Below, one piece after another: positions 10,741 through 19,629 of a stretch of 64,000 nucleotides of DNA. The DNA is from Platanthera guangdongensis (Eukaryota; Streptophyta; Magnoliopsida; Asparagales; Orchidaceae). Each line of letters begins with the position of its first letter. Positions within the stretch are counted from its first letter, which is position 1. The stretch lies in contig CM077147.1 of NCBI GenBank assembly GCA_039583875.1, positions 158,304,821 through 158,368,820 of the forward strand, written 5' to 3'. Both the position numbers and the translations under genes were made by a program. The notes under the pieces were generated by a model that was not told the DNA's origin, did not search any database, and was given only the letters and a program-made list of their open reading frames with translations.

Positions 10741-10745
10741 AATAG
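10741..10745. repeat. G1 target site duplication, left copy (AATAG)
   Basis: AATAG directly precedes the TGTAACATCCCG start of the G1 5' LTR and is repeated at 34784-34788 directly after the ..TTACA end of the 3' LTR. Confidence 0.9.
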
Positions 10746-10919
10746 TGTAACATCCCGAATCGCTCTAGGCCCATAGTGTGTGTTTTTGAGTCAGGAGGGT
10801 TGACTCGAGTCCTGGGACGTGCATGGAATTGGACTGCACTTGTGGAGGAGTAGAGAAATCAGTTCCCGTGTCTCTACCCGTGTGCGTGAGCTGAACTCGA
10901 CGAGGCATGTCGAGATCAG

Positions 10920-11500
10920 CGAGCTGTGTCGACACTATATGACACGGGTAGCGACACGGGCGTGTCCCTACTCGTGTGTGTCGAGTTACACTCGACAGGG
11001 CGTGTCGAGAATAACGAGCTGTGTCGACACCATGTGACACGGGTAGCGACACGGGCGTGTCCCTACCCGTGTGTGTCGAGTTACACTCGACAGGACATGT
11101 CGAGACTGACGAGATGTATCGACACCATGTGACACGGGTAGTGACACGGGCGTGTCACTACCCATGTGTGTCGAGTTACACTCGACGAGAGGTGTTGAGA
11201 TCGACGAACTGCGCGTCGACTTCGACAAATTAACATGACACGGGTAGAGACACGGGCGTGTCCCTACCCGTGTTCTCCAGTCGACGATTTTGATCGAGAT
11301 CGACGAAATGGTGAGATCATCGAAATGCATCCCGAGAAGGACACGGCCAGGGCACACGGCCGTGTCATATGGACACGGGTCGGGACACGGGTCAGGACAC
11401 GGGCGTGTCCCTACCCGTGTCAACTATTGAACCGACATGGAAACTGTCGTTGCCGCTTCGCCCAGGCAGGACACGGGTAAGGACACGGCCGTGTACCTAC
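10920..11500 (+). repeat. 95-bp palindromic repeats in G1 LTR U3
   Basis: Units recur every 95 bp (TCGAGTTACACTCGAC at about 10981, 11076 and 11171). Each joins GTGTCGACAC, a CACTCGAC/GTCGAG pair and a long inverted repeat: ACACGGGTAG then GACACG against CGTGTC then CTACCCGTGT. Further ACACGGG/CCCGTGT pairs continue to about 11505, just before the TATA box. The 3' LTR has a corresponding array from about 31870 to 32510. Confidence 0.85.
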
Positions 11501-11515
11501 CTGTGTCACTTTTCA

Positions 11516-11522
11516 TATATAA
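11516..11522 (+). promoter_or_regulatory. G1 LTR TATA box
   Basis: TATATAAGGG follows directly after the palindrome array and lies 130 bp before the candidate gag ATG. The equivalent TATATAAGGG is near 32525 in the 3' LTR. It probably sets the U3/R boundary a few tens of bases downstream. Confidence 0.7.
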
Positions 11523-11652
11523 GGGTGAGAGAAAACTCTAGCCGTTTTCATGCTCATTTCATTCCCTATTTCCTGTGAGAACCCTTGGTGAGAGAGAAAA
11601 CTGCTGGAGCAAGTTCTACAGGAGAAAATCCTCCATCACCGTGAAGGAGAAG

Positions 11653-11712
11653 ATGCCGCCAAGGAGAACTACGCGATCCATGGCCGGAAATGGTGGTACC
11701 GCTAGAACCGAT
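11653..11712 (+). other. Candidate first gag exon inside G1 LTR
   Basis: Twenty codons from ATG encode a basic start (MPPRRTTRSM...) typical of gypsy Gag N-termini. GAT/GTGAGT, a strong donor, follows at 11713. Gag downstream lacks such a start. A TAG acceptor at 14404 lies just before the gag body, and the join there is phase 0 in both parts, in the gag frame. A rival acceptor with a better pyrimidine tract ends at 13795 and would give a short product ending at TAG 13835. The same exon with intact donor is present in the 3' LTR (ATG at 32662). Inference, no transcript seen. Confidence 0.5.
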
Positions 11713-14212
11713 GTGAGTTTCCTACCCTCTCCCTTGGTTCTAAATCTATAGTTATTTTCCTAGGCGAGTCATCGACTAAAGAGAGTCTTGATGGTGAGGA
11801 GGAGTTTTCTAGGAAAGGCCATGCTAAGACTTGTGTCTTAGGTTTTAGATCTCTTCAACCACGCTCATCTTCAATGTGATGATACGGGATGGTTTCGTGA
11901 AGGGTGTTGGCCTCTTGAGGTTGAATAAGGGAGGAGGTTTCCTGGAATGATTTGGGAAGATCGCCTTGAGGAGGAAGATGAACCAATACCGTTCATTCCG
12001 CCTTAAGATGCGTGCAGAATCCGTATTCTGCACGCAGCGAGCTTCGTGGCCATTTTTAAGTGTGATATGGCCAGACCTGGGCTTTCAGCTAAACACGAAA
12101 GTTGAAGCCCTTGAAAATACCTTTCCAACAAATGGTTGCATGACTTCTAGCGAAGTCTGTATCCACGGGAAAGTCTAAACGAACATGGTGTTCAATAAAT
12201 CCTACATGCAGAAACTGTGTTCTATACGCAGTGGATTTCAATTCCGATTTCAAATAGGATAATATCAAATCTGGGTTGAGGTCTGAATACGAGAGTTGTA
12301 GACCACAGAAAGACCTTTCCATCGTGGGGTTACACGTGTTCACCGAATTCCTGTAGCTTCAGGAATCTCCGGCCGAAGTTGTTGTCCAGATTCAACCTGC
12401 ACCTAAATTCTGGGCTTTAATGGAAGATGGATTTGGATTCTGTGGAATTAATATTGCAAGATACTCGGCTTGGATGAACCCTTATGATTAATCATTTGTT
12501 GTATGATTGATGTAGCTTATTAATCAGATTTCATATTATCAAATTGTTAAACAATCTTATTTAAACGAATTGAATTGGTAGGAATTGAAAGATTGATAAT
12601 TGTGCACTCCATGTTTATATTATGACATTATCAAATGAAAAGTGTGATAGATCTTTATATGTGCATCATGTTTATATTACGTTGTCAACATTTGGAAGTC
12701 ATATAGATGAATAGATTATGGCCATGGGTATGTTTGATTAATGAAATGAGTCTAGTAGTCCAATACTTAGAGCGTCGTCTCCCTACGGGTAGTATTGTGA
12801 AGGGATGTAAGTACGGTGTTGACCGTCACTTGTTTTGGTTGTGTTGAGATAAGGTATGGATGGATGGTTGGGCTGTGTCCTCGTGCTTACTTCCGAGGCC
12901 CCTTCCATGTTATGTTGATGTGGTATTTGCATGTAATGTGAGTCGACACGCGGTGTCGTAATCCTGGGTTAAGGATAATGTGGCAGGTCTACGGGCTCGC
13001 CAGTCGTCACACTGACGGGAGTCGACAGTTAGACTTTGGGCAGTTGGGCTTGGTCCTCGGTGTTCATGTCCCGGGGCTCCTTCCATGCCAGGTGAACGGT
13101 TGGGCTTGGTCCTCGTGCTCACTCCGAGGCTCCTTCCGGGTCACACCAGGTCAGTTCGGGGCTTGGTCCTCCGTGCACATCTACCCGAGGCTCCCGCTGG
13201 GCCATAGTACGCATGGGCTCCGCTATTATGTTCTTAGCATTGAGGCGTACGGAGGCCTAGGTGAAGTAGTGTAATACCCTCCTAGTAGTAGAAGTGCCCG
13301 TTCTACTGTCACCACCTGGCCACAGCGGCTGATGCCTGAGAGGTTAGCTACCTGCTCGAAAAGTGGGAACTATAGTCTGTGTCGACATAGCAATTGCATG
13401 TGTGTGCATGGGTGAGTCATTACATAGCATTCATAACATCTCATAGTATTGCACAACAAGATCCTCATCGTATAAGTTTGTATGGGCACTCTTATACGAT
13501 GAGTTACCTTTATGTAACCCGATCCTTAACTTATAAGTTTATATGGGCATTCTTATAAGTTAAGTTACCTTCCTGCTGTTACTTATACTTGCTAGTTTAG
13601 TGTAGCTCTTAAATGTTTGCTAGATAATGTTATTGTTACTCTTACACTACTGCCACCTGCTTGTACTTCCTTTACTTGCATACATATATATTACCCTTGT
13701 TCCTTCTCTCCGTCCGGTGCCAAGGAGTCGCCGGGGGAGCGGATGTGAAACCACTTAGTCGTTTTGACTAACGTTTGCTACGTCTTCCTTTTTAGGAGGT
13801 CACGCCGCAGGTAGAGCAGCCGCAGACTACGCAGTAGGACAGCCAGGCCAAGACGATAGGGCCTGAAGTTACGGTGCCGACGATGCCGTCAGTTACTGAT
13901 GTTCGTATTTGATACTCTGATGTAGCCCGTTTGGGCAATGTTTAGCTGTACTCTGATATATTGTAGAAGCATGTTTAGCTTCTCATTATTGATGTTTTGG
14001 ACATTATATACTTAGTGTGGATTTTGACTTCTCTTGCTTATTGTATTTGGTTGGGTTGGCATGTTCTATTGATATTGTTGTAGCCAACGGAATAGACATC
14101 TTGTGGTACAGGTTAGCCCGTGTGCTAATGCTACCGCAAGGCGGCTGTTCCGGGCATAAGAATCCCCCTTCGTGCCATGTTTTGCGATCCGGGAGGGGGG
14201 GGGTCTTACAAA

Positions 14213-14221
14213 TGGTATCAG
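14213..14221 (+). promoter_or_regulatory. G1 primer binding site (Met type, weak)
   Basis: TGGTATCAG starts two bases after the LTR end, matching the first nine bases of the initiator-Met primer complement. The following bases (TTTGCC) diverge. Confidence 0.65.
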
Positions 14222-14404
14222 TTTGCCACGATCCTCAACTAAGAAGTCATTCAATAATGGTGCCACCCCCATTTGGTTAGTCAGTTTGGGGACAAACTGA
14301 CTTAGGGGAAGTAGTGGTGTGCCCATATGTAATTCACATTAAGTTTGTCTAACTTTGACCTTAAGTTTAGCCAACCTGACCACAAATTTATCGTGTACGT
14401 GTAG

Positions 14405-15526
14405 GTTCCACAGCATGTTGAGCTGATGGGGGGTACTCCTACCCCTCCCATACCCACTCAGTTCCAACAGTCTGAGTTGGGGCAGACGCTCACCGCCATT
14501 CTTGAGGCTTTTAGGGCGCAGCAGCCCCCGGTGCAACAACAGGACCCGAGCTCCAACTGGCTGAGCACCTTCCGAGCTCTCTCCCCTCCCGCCTACCTTG
14601 GAATAGAGTCAGTCGTACGTATAGAGGAATGGCTAGATACGGTACAAGAGTTGTTGGCTGGTATCCGTTGCCCGGCCAATATGGTAGTGACATTGGCGGT
14701 GTCCGTCTTGGACTTACATGCTAAGAGGTGGTGGAAGTCCCTCATGGGCTCTACCTTCCAAGGCCGGATCTACACAGAGATAAGTTGGAGTGAATTCTCG
14801 GGTGTTTTCTTGGAGCACTTTATCCCTACATCGGCCCGAGATGAGCTTGAGCAGAGGTTCCTTCTACTAAAGTAGGGATCAAAGTCAGTTACGGAATACC
14901 AGCGGGAATTCCAGCATCTCGCAAGGTTTGCGGATTCTTACTAGTTGGATGATAGAGGTTATGCCAAGCGCTTCTACAAAGGGCTGCAAGATCCCCTAAG
15001 GCAGTCCCTTTTGTTTATATCAGATGGTAGCTTGGCGGAGATCATTGATATGGCGAAACGATTGGAGGCGGACCACCTGGGATGTAGTAAGAGGCTTGCG
15101 GAGGACGTGATGGAAGCCGACCCAAGCAATAGAAGGAGGCGGGACTTCAGAGGAGGAAGAGGTTATCAAAGTGGTGGAGGGCATGTCCACCGAAACTATA
15201 GGGTGGAGCATCCGGTTCCGTAGCCGCCTGCGTTGCCTCCACCACCACAGCCTCAGCAATTTCAACAACCTGAAGGGCGTCGTGGTCTGCTGTGCTTCGA
15301 ATGCAACCAGCCGGGCCACATCCGATGTTACTGCCCGCAGTATTTGGGAACGTCCGTCCTGCTCTCCCTCCTGCTCTCCCTCCAGCAGCCCCACGAGGAT
15401 GGGGATATATGCGTGGTCGAGGACGAGGACCGCCAAGAGGAAACCCCCGCCGGGTCCGGGATCAGGTGTACGCGCTTGACATGGCGCAGGAACGGAACCC
15501 ACAAGATGTGATTGCATGTATGATTT
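14405..15526 (+). pseudogene. gag: G1 gag, broken
   Basis: Gypsy Gag (capsid and nucleocapsid). The body is recognisable from LSPPAYLGIESVVRIEEWLDTVQ (codons split here only for description; about 14580) through ARDELEQRFLLLK to a Gly/Arg-rich region and the CCHC knuckle CFECNQPGHIRCYC (about 15294-15335). Stops at 14873, 14942 and 15221 are TAG codons, at least two probably from CAG. After the knuckle the frame changes near 15345; the RGRG-rich part leading to NPQDVIA is in another frame and ends at TAA 15524. Translation may start at ATG 14426 or, more likely, from a spliced LTR exon. The 5' end given is the candidate acceptor. Confidence 0.8.
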
Positions 15527-15613
15527 AATTAATTAATATATTTTCATGGTCTAACTTAAATTGATTAAGACTTACTAGACACCTAGCAATAAGTTTTGGT
15601 TGTTGGTACTTAG
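15518..15613 (+). other. Candidate 96-bp gag-pol intron of G1
   Basis: Between the GC-rich gag end and the protease sits an AT-rich (about 73%) segment with stops in all frames. It begins GTATGATT and ends TTGGTACTTAG, with a CTAAC branch-like motif at about 15551. Leaving it out joins gag to protease in frame; reading into it ends Gag at TAA 15524. Sire-B inserted at its last five bases, CTTAG, so the acceptor is duplicated at 15609-15613 and 28256-28260. Alternative: an unrelated small insertion. Confidence 0.55.
15609..15613. repeat. Sire-B target site duplication, left copy (CTTAG)
   Basis: CTTAG precedes the TGTTGGG start of the Sire-B 5' LTR and recurs at 28256-28260 after the TTTCA end of the 3' LTR. 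Confidence 0.92.
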
Positions 15614-15758
15614 TGTTGGGTACATTGGAATATATGTACCAGATTTGAAGAAGCCTCACCCTACTCAATGATATACATCAAGGTGTATTTGATGTGCTTT
15701 GAGTTTATATGTGCAGGTTAAGTAATTGTAGAAAAATGCAGAAAAGTTTCTAAGTCCA

Positions 15759-16437
15759 TGTGTCGACAACTAGAGATGCAGTGTCGACACTTATGAAGGC
15801 GTGTGTCGACACCTAGAGATGCAGTGTCGACACTTATGAAGGCTTGTGTCGACACCTAGAGAAGCTGTGTCGACACTTGGAGTAATTGTGTCAACACCAG
15901 GAAATGCAGAGTCGACACCAGAAGAAAAGTGTTGACATATACAGGCAGTGTCGACACACTATGAAGAATTGTCAACATAATCTGTGTCGACACTTAGAGG
16001 CAGTGTCGACACCCAGAGAAGCTTTGTCGACATCAAATGTGTCGACACCAGGAGGCTGTTTCGACACTCAGCAAGCTTCAACAAAGTAAAAGTACTTGTG
16101 TCGACACAAAGGAGATGTGTCGACACTCAGCAAGTTTCAACACAAGAAGGCATGTGTCGAAACAAAGGAGATGTGTCGACACACAGCAGAATTCAACTAA
16201 GTTTTAAAGGAGAAGTACTTGTGTCGACACACAGAATCAGTGTCGACACTTTCAACAGAAGGCTTGTATCGACACACAGAATCAGTTTCGACACATTCTG
16301 AAGAAGTAGTGTCGAGAAGTTGTTACAACAACACAAGGAGTTGTGTCGACACCATCAAGGCTAGTGTCGACACTTAGTCTACTTGTGTCGACACTTAGTC
16401 TATTTGTGTCGACACATAATGACTATCTGTCTCGACA
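15759..16437 (+). repeat. GTGTCGACAC array in Sire-B U3
   Basis: About thirty copies of the 10-bp palindrome GTGTCGACAC, over half perfect, are spaced mostly 15-25 bp apart by varied sequence. Imperfect copies mainly carry TG or CA at the central CpG. Spacers are too short and too variable in length for a CRISPR. The 3' LTR repeats the array at about 26525-27200. Confidence 0.9.
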
Positions 16438-16572
16438 CTTTCAGACAGTGACAGTGATTTCAAGAAGTGACTGGATGACTTGACAGCTGCCATTTCAACC
16501 GGTCAACTGCAACTATCAAAGCTGTCAGAAGGTTGTTAGAAACCGGATCAGCCGGTCACCATGGAGAAAGTT

Positions 16573-16580
16573 TATATAAA
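16573..16580 (+). promoter_or_regulatory. Sire-B LTR TATA box
   Basis: TATATAAA, about 135 bp downstream of the last palindrome and followed by a pyrimidine-rich start-like region (TTTTTTCTTTCAACAG). The 3' LTR has the same at about 27338. Confidence 0.75.
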
Positions 16581-16980
16581 GGTTTTTTCTTTCAACAGGG
16601 AGGCACAATCAACAGATTATTCATTGAAGATCAATAACAGATTGAAGATCTATACAGAGATCTAACAATACAAAAGAAGAAGACATTCGACAGAAGATCT
16701 AAGAAGTTGGAGAGAGAGAGCTCCTTCTAAGAAGAGAAGCTGATGAACCAGCCTGCAAAGTAAGATTCATATTGAAATCTAAATCTCAAGACAGAAGTTG
16801 ATTGAATACCATCTTCACAGGAGATTCAACCCTACTGAGTTCTAATTCAAGAAGCTTTGAAGAAAGCTAAGGGAGGTTGATCTCTGCCAAGTTCTTCCAA
16901 GAACTCATCAAGTAGCCAGTCAACTCATCTCTCTCTGTCAGGGTTGTGGTTAATTACTTTGTATAATCAAATTCCTATAG

Positions 16981-17230
16981 GATCTTGTATAGATCTGTGC
17001 TGTAAGCCTATTTTATAAAGGCTGAGTGTAGGAGACTGTGTGCTCTGAGTGTAGGTCTTGTTGAAGACTGAGGTAGGGCTTTGTGCCTGAGTTGTAGGAG
17101 ACTTTGTTCTCTGAGTGTAGGTCTTGTTGAAGACTGAGTGGTAGGGCTTTTTGCCTGAGTTGTAGGAGTAGGGACACTCTGAGTTGTAGGAACCTGTTTG
17201 GGGTTCTGAGCTGTAAGATCTGAGGATCTG
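16981..17230 (+). other. Chain of short hairpins in Sire-B LTR leader
   Basis: Eleven stems in a row: GATCT/AGATC, AGCCT/AGGCT, GAG/CTC, GTCTT/AAGAC, GGGC/GCCT, GAGA/TCTC, GTCTT/AAGAC again, GGGC/GCCT, GAGT/ACTC, GAACC/GGTTC, AGATC/GGATCT. Linkers are CTGAG then (T)TGTAG or GGTAG. Several stem sequences differ from the Sire-A chain yet remain paired. It lies about 400-650 nt after the TATA box, so it should be in the RNA leader. The 3' LTR has the same chain at about 27745-28000. Confidence 0.75.
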
Positions 17231-17492
17231 AGGAGAAGTGCTGAAGTTAGGCCGAATCTAGTACACTACTAGATAGGCGAAGGGGGAAAGTGGATGTACC
17301 CAGACCTTTGGAAACCACTATAAACATTGTGTGCACTTTGTGAATGTTTGTTTCTGTGGTTGCTGTGTTGTGATAGCTGAAGAATTGCATTTGCTGCTTA
17401 AAGTTCTTAACAGTTTGTCTGCCTTTAAAGTAAAAAGATAAAGTACACCTATTCACCCCCCCTCTAGGTGGTTAGACACTATTTCTTTCAAG

Positions 17493-17510
17493 TGATATCA
17501 GAGGCAGGTT
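17493..17510 (+). promoter_or_regulatory. Sire-B primer binding site, altered
   Basis: TGATATCAGAGGCAGGTT stands where Sire-A has TGGTATCAGAGCCAGGTT. The two changes weaken the match to initiator tRNA-Met. Confidence 0.8.
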
Positions 17511-17580
17511 ACTCAAAAAGGGACTTAACAGTCTGAGTAAGATCCTGTAGGCAGATTCAGAACAAACAAGAATCAAGAAA

Positions 17581-19623
17581 ATGGGTTCTAGTGAGAATCA
17601 CAAAGAGCTGGGGTCCATGAAATTACCAATATGTTGAAAAGAGATATTTAGCATATGGAAAGAGAGGGTTAGACTCTTTATGGAAGCTTCTGACCCAAGC
17701 ATATATATTACAGTTAAAGAAGGGCCATATGTGCCAATGAAGGTATCCATTCTGGATGCAAATCAGAAAACTCCCAAGGACTTTTCTGAAATGACTAAAG
17801 ATGAAATCATTCTGGCCACTATGGACAAAAGAGCACAGAATATAATTGTTAGTGCCATTGATGATGCAACATTTCAGAACTTAATTCATTGTAAAACCTC
17901 TAAAGAAATGTGGGACACATTAATAGTTTATATGGAGGGATCAGAAGAAGTAAGACAAGATAGGAAGTCCTTGTTTAATCAGGAATATGAAAGCTTCAGA
18001 CAAGGAAAGTCTGATAGCATTACAGAATGTTACAAGAAGTTTTATAGGATTGTTAATGAGTTGATGTCCTATGGAAGAGAATTCAGCAACTATGAGCTGA
18101 ATGACAAGTTTTTAAGATCCCTGACTAAGGACTGGGACACCAAGATTTGTGCCATTAGGGAAGTGGCCAAACTAGCTGATATACCTCCTCCAACTTTGTT
18201 TGGAAAACTGCTATCTTATGAGATGCAGTTAATGGCTAGAAAGGAGGAAGAGAAGAATACTAGAGTGGAGCACAAGGAAAAGACTGTGGCCTTCAAGACT
18301 GAAGCCACTAGGAAGTATAGAAGCAAGTCTCCATCTCCACCTCAAATAGTTGCTGAAGTTATAACACATAATTCAGATAGCAAGAATTCAAATAGTAGTG
18401 AAAGTGATGAAGACTTTGCTGCTTTTACTAGGCATTTTCAAAAGTTTCTGAAGAAGAAGCAATGGAGGTCTAAGCCTTCCACTTCTCAGCCAAAAGATGA
18501 CTACTATCAGAAAAGAAAGTCATCAAGGAATGACAGAAGAAGGTCCAAGCCAAGCAAAGCTACATCCTCAAAGATTGTGTGTTATTACTGCAATAGACAG
18601 GGACATGTAGTGGCTGACTGTCCTGAAAAGAGGAAGGAGTCAGCTGACAAAAAGAAGACTCAGTTTAAGGGAAAAAAGGAAAAGTCCTTTATTGCTAAGA
18701 AAGATAAGAGTCTGATTGATCAGTCATCTTCAAAAACAGAATCAGAAGCTGAAGCCTATATTGGATTATTTGCTGAAGAGGAAGAAGATGTCATGTTCAT
18801 GCAGCTAATGAACTCAATTTATGAGCATGAGGATAATCAGTGTAAGAGACTGATGGCTTTATCTGAAGGAGACAAGATCCAGGATCAGCCTATACCAAGT
18901 AAGGTACAAAGTTATTCTTCTAGTTCAATTTATAGTACTGAGTCAGAATCAGATACATCTGTATCAAGTGATGTGGGTGGGTCTGAATCTGAAGGAGATA
19001 TTCATCAGTTAATTGATGAATATAGAGACTTGTTGCAGGCCTTGAAGAAAAGCAAAACCTTGGCCAAAACTCAGGCAAAGGAGATTGTTAGTCTTAAATT
19101 GGCAGCTGCTGATTCAGACAAGTTGTTAGATCAGAAACTGAATGAGATTGCCAGATTGAAGAACATAACTGTTATTCAAATGGGCACAATCAATTTCAAG
19201 AATGATCAAATTAGAAATCTGGAGGTTAGACTTCAGAAGGAGAAAGATATTATAGCAAGTTTTTCTAAACCTAAATCTATTTTACCCTTGATAGATGAGT
19301 TTGTACCTCAAAAGGGTAAGGCTGGATTAGGGTTTAAAAAACCTGCCTGGACTGCTAGGTCCAAATCTAAGGGCAAAGCCCCAGCACAAAACCAGAAGGT
19401 TGTTGTAGATAATTCAGCCAGGGTTGTACCTAAACAAAGGTACAACAAGTTTGAGTGCTGGTGTTGTGGCAAGATTGACCACTTTGCCATAGATTGTTGG
19501 CACAATTCAAGTGTCAAGGAAAGTAGCAAACTGCCTGCTAGAAGAGCTACAAGTAGTTTTGTTTAAAGTCAGACTAACTTGCACCAAGGACCCAAGAGTT
19601 ATTTGGGTTCTAAGGTTAAGTAA
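17581..19623 (+). pseudogene. gag: Sire-B gag, nearly intact frame
   Basis: Same architecture as Sire-A gag: copia Gag domain (about residues 10-215), basic Ser-rich linker, CCHC knuckle CYYCNRQGHVVADC (about 18580-18621), acidic stretch, coiled coil (about 19010-19260) and a second knuckle CWCCGKIDHFAIDC (19456-19497). One frame runs from ATG 17581 with a stop at 17635 and another at 19564. The conserved terminal TAA after KVK is at 19621. Two stops in 681 codons suggest recent loss. Confidence 0.88.
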
Positions 19624-19629
19624 TCTGTT

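Larger units (their letters stand above)
9864..10745 (+). mobile_element. G2: gypsy-type LTR fragment, left part
   Basis: It begins TGTAACACCCCGAAAC, a common start of chromovirus LTRs, inside the Sire-A LTR. It contains a tandem palindrome array and a short ATG exon-like segment near 10612. G1 splits it at 10746; 34784-35040 continues it. No gag or pol of G2 is in the window, so family assignment rests on the LTR start and on likeness in layout to the G1 LTR. It could be a solo LTR or the first LTR of an element that continues past 64000. Confidence 0.6.
10746..14210 (+). repeat. G1 5' LTR
   Basis: It runs from TGTAACATCCCG to GGTCTTACA, 3,465 bp, unusually long. Contents in order: 95-bp palindromic repeats (10920-11280), further ACACGGG-type inverted repeats, a TATA box at 11516, an ATG exon-like segment (11653-11712) and a long stretch to the primer site in which I see no gene. 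A candidate acceptor with a pyrimidine tract ends at 13795. The block 13626-14059 is absent from the 3' LTR. Confidence 0.92.
15614..17490 (+). repeat. Sire-B 5' LTR
   Basis: It runs from TGTTGGGTACATTGG to ATTTCTTTCA. In order: U3 with a GTGTCGACAC array (15759-16437), TATA box 16573-16580, a transcribed leader with a hairpin chain (16981-17230), and the C-rich CTCTAGGTGG block at the end. Confidence 0.95.

Noticed and set aside
10765..11480. ORFs on both strands in the G1 LTR repeats (and copies near 31759-32489)
   Set aside because: They arise from the 95-bp palindromic units in U3; both LTRs give the same spurious frames.
15759..16437. CRISPR-like array of short palindromes
   Set aside because: Repeats are 10 bp with irregular 8-20 bp gaps inside a plant LTR, with no cas genes; it is a U3 motif array.
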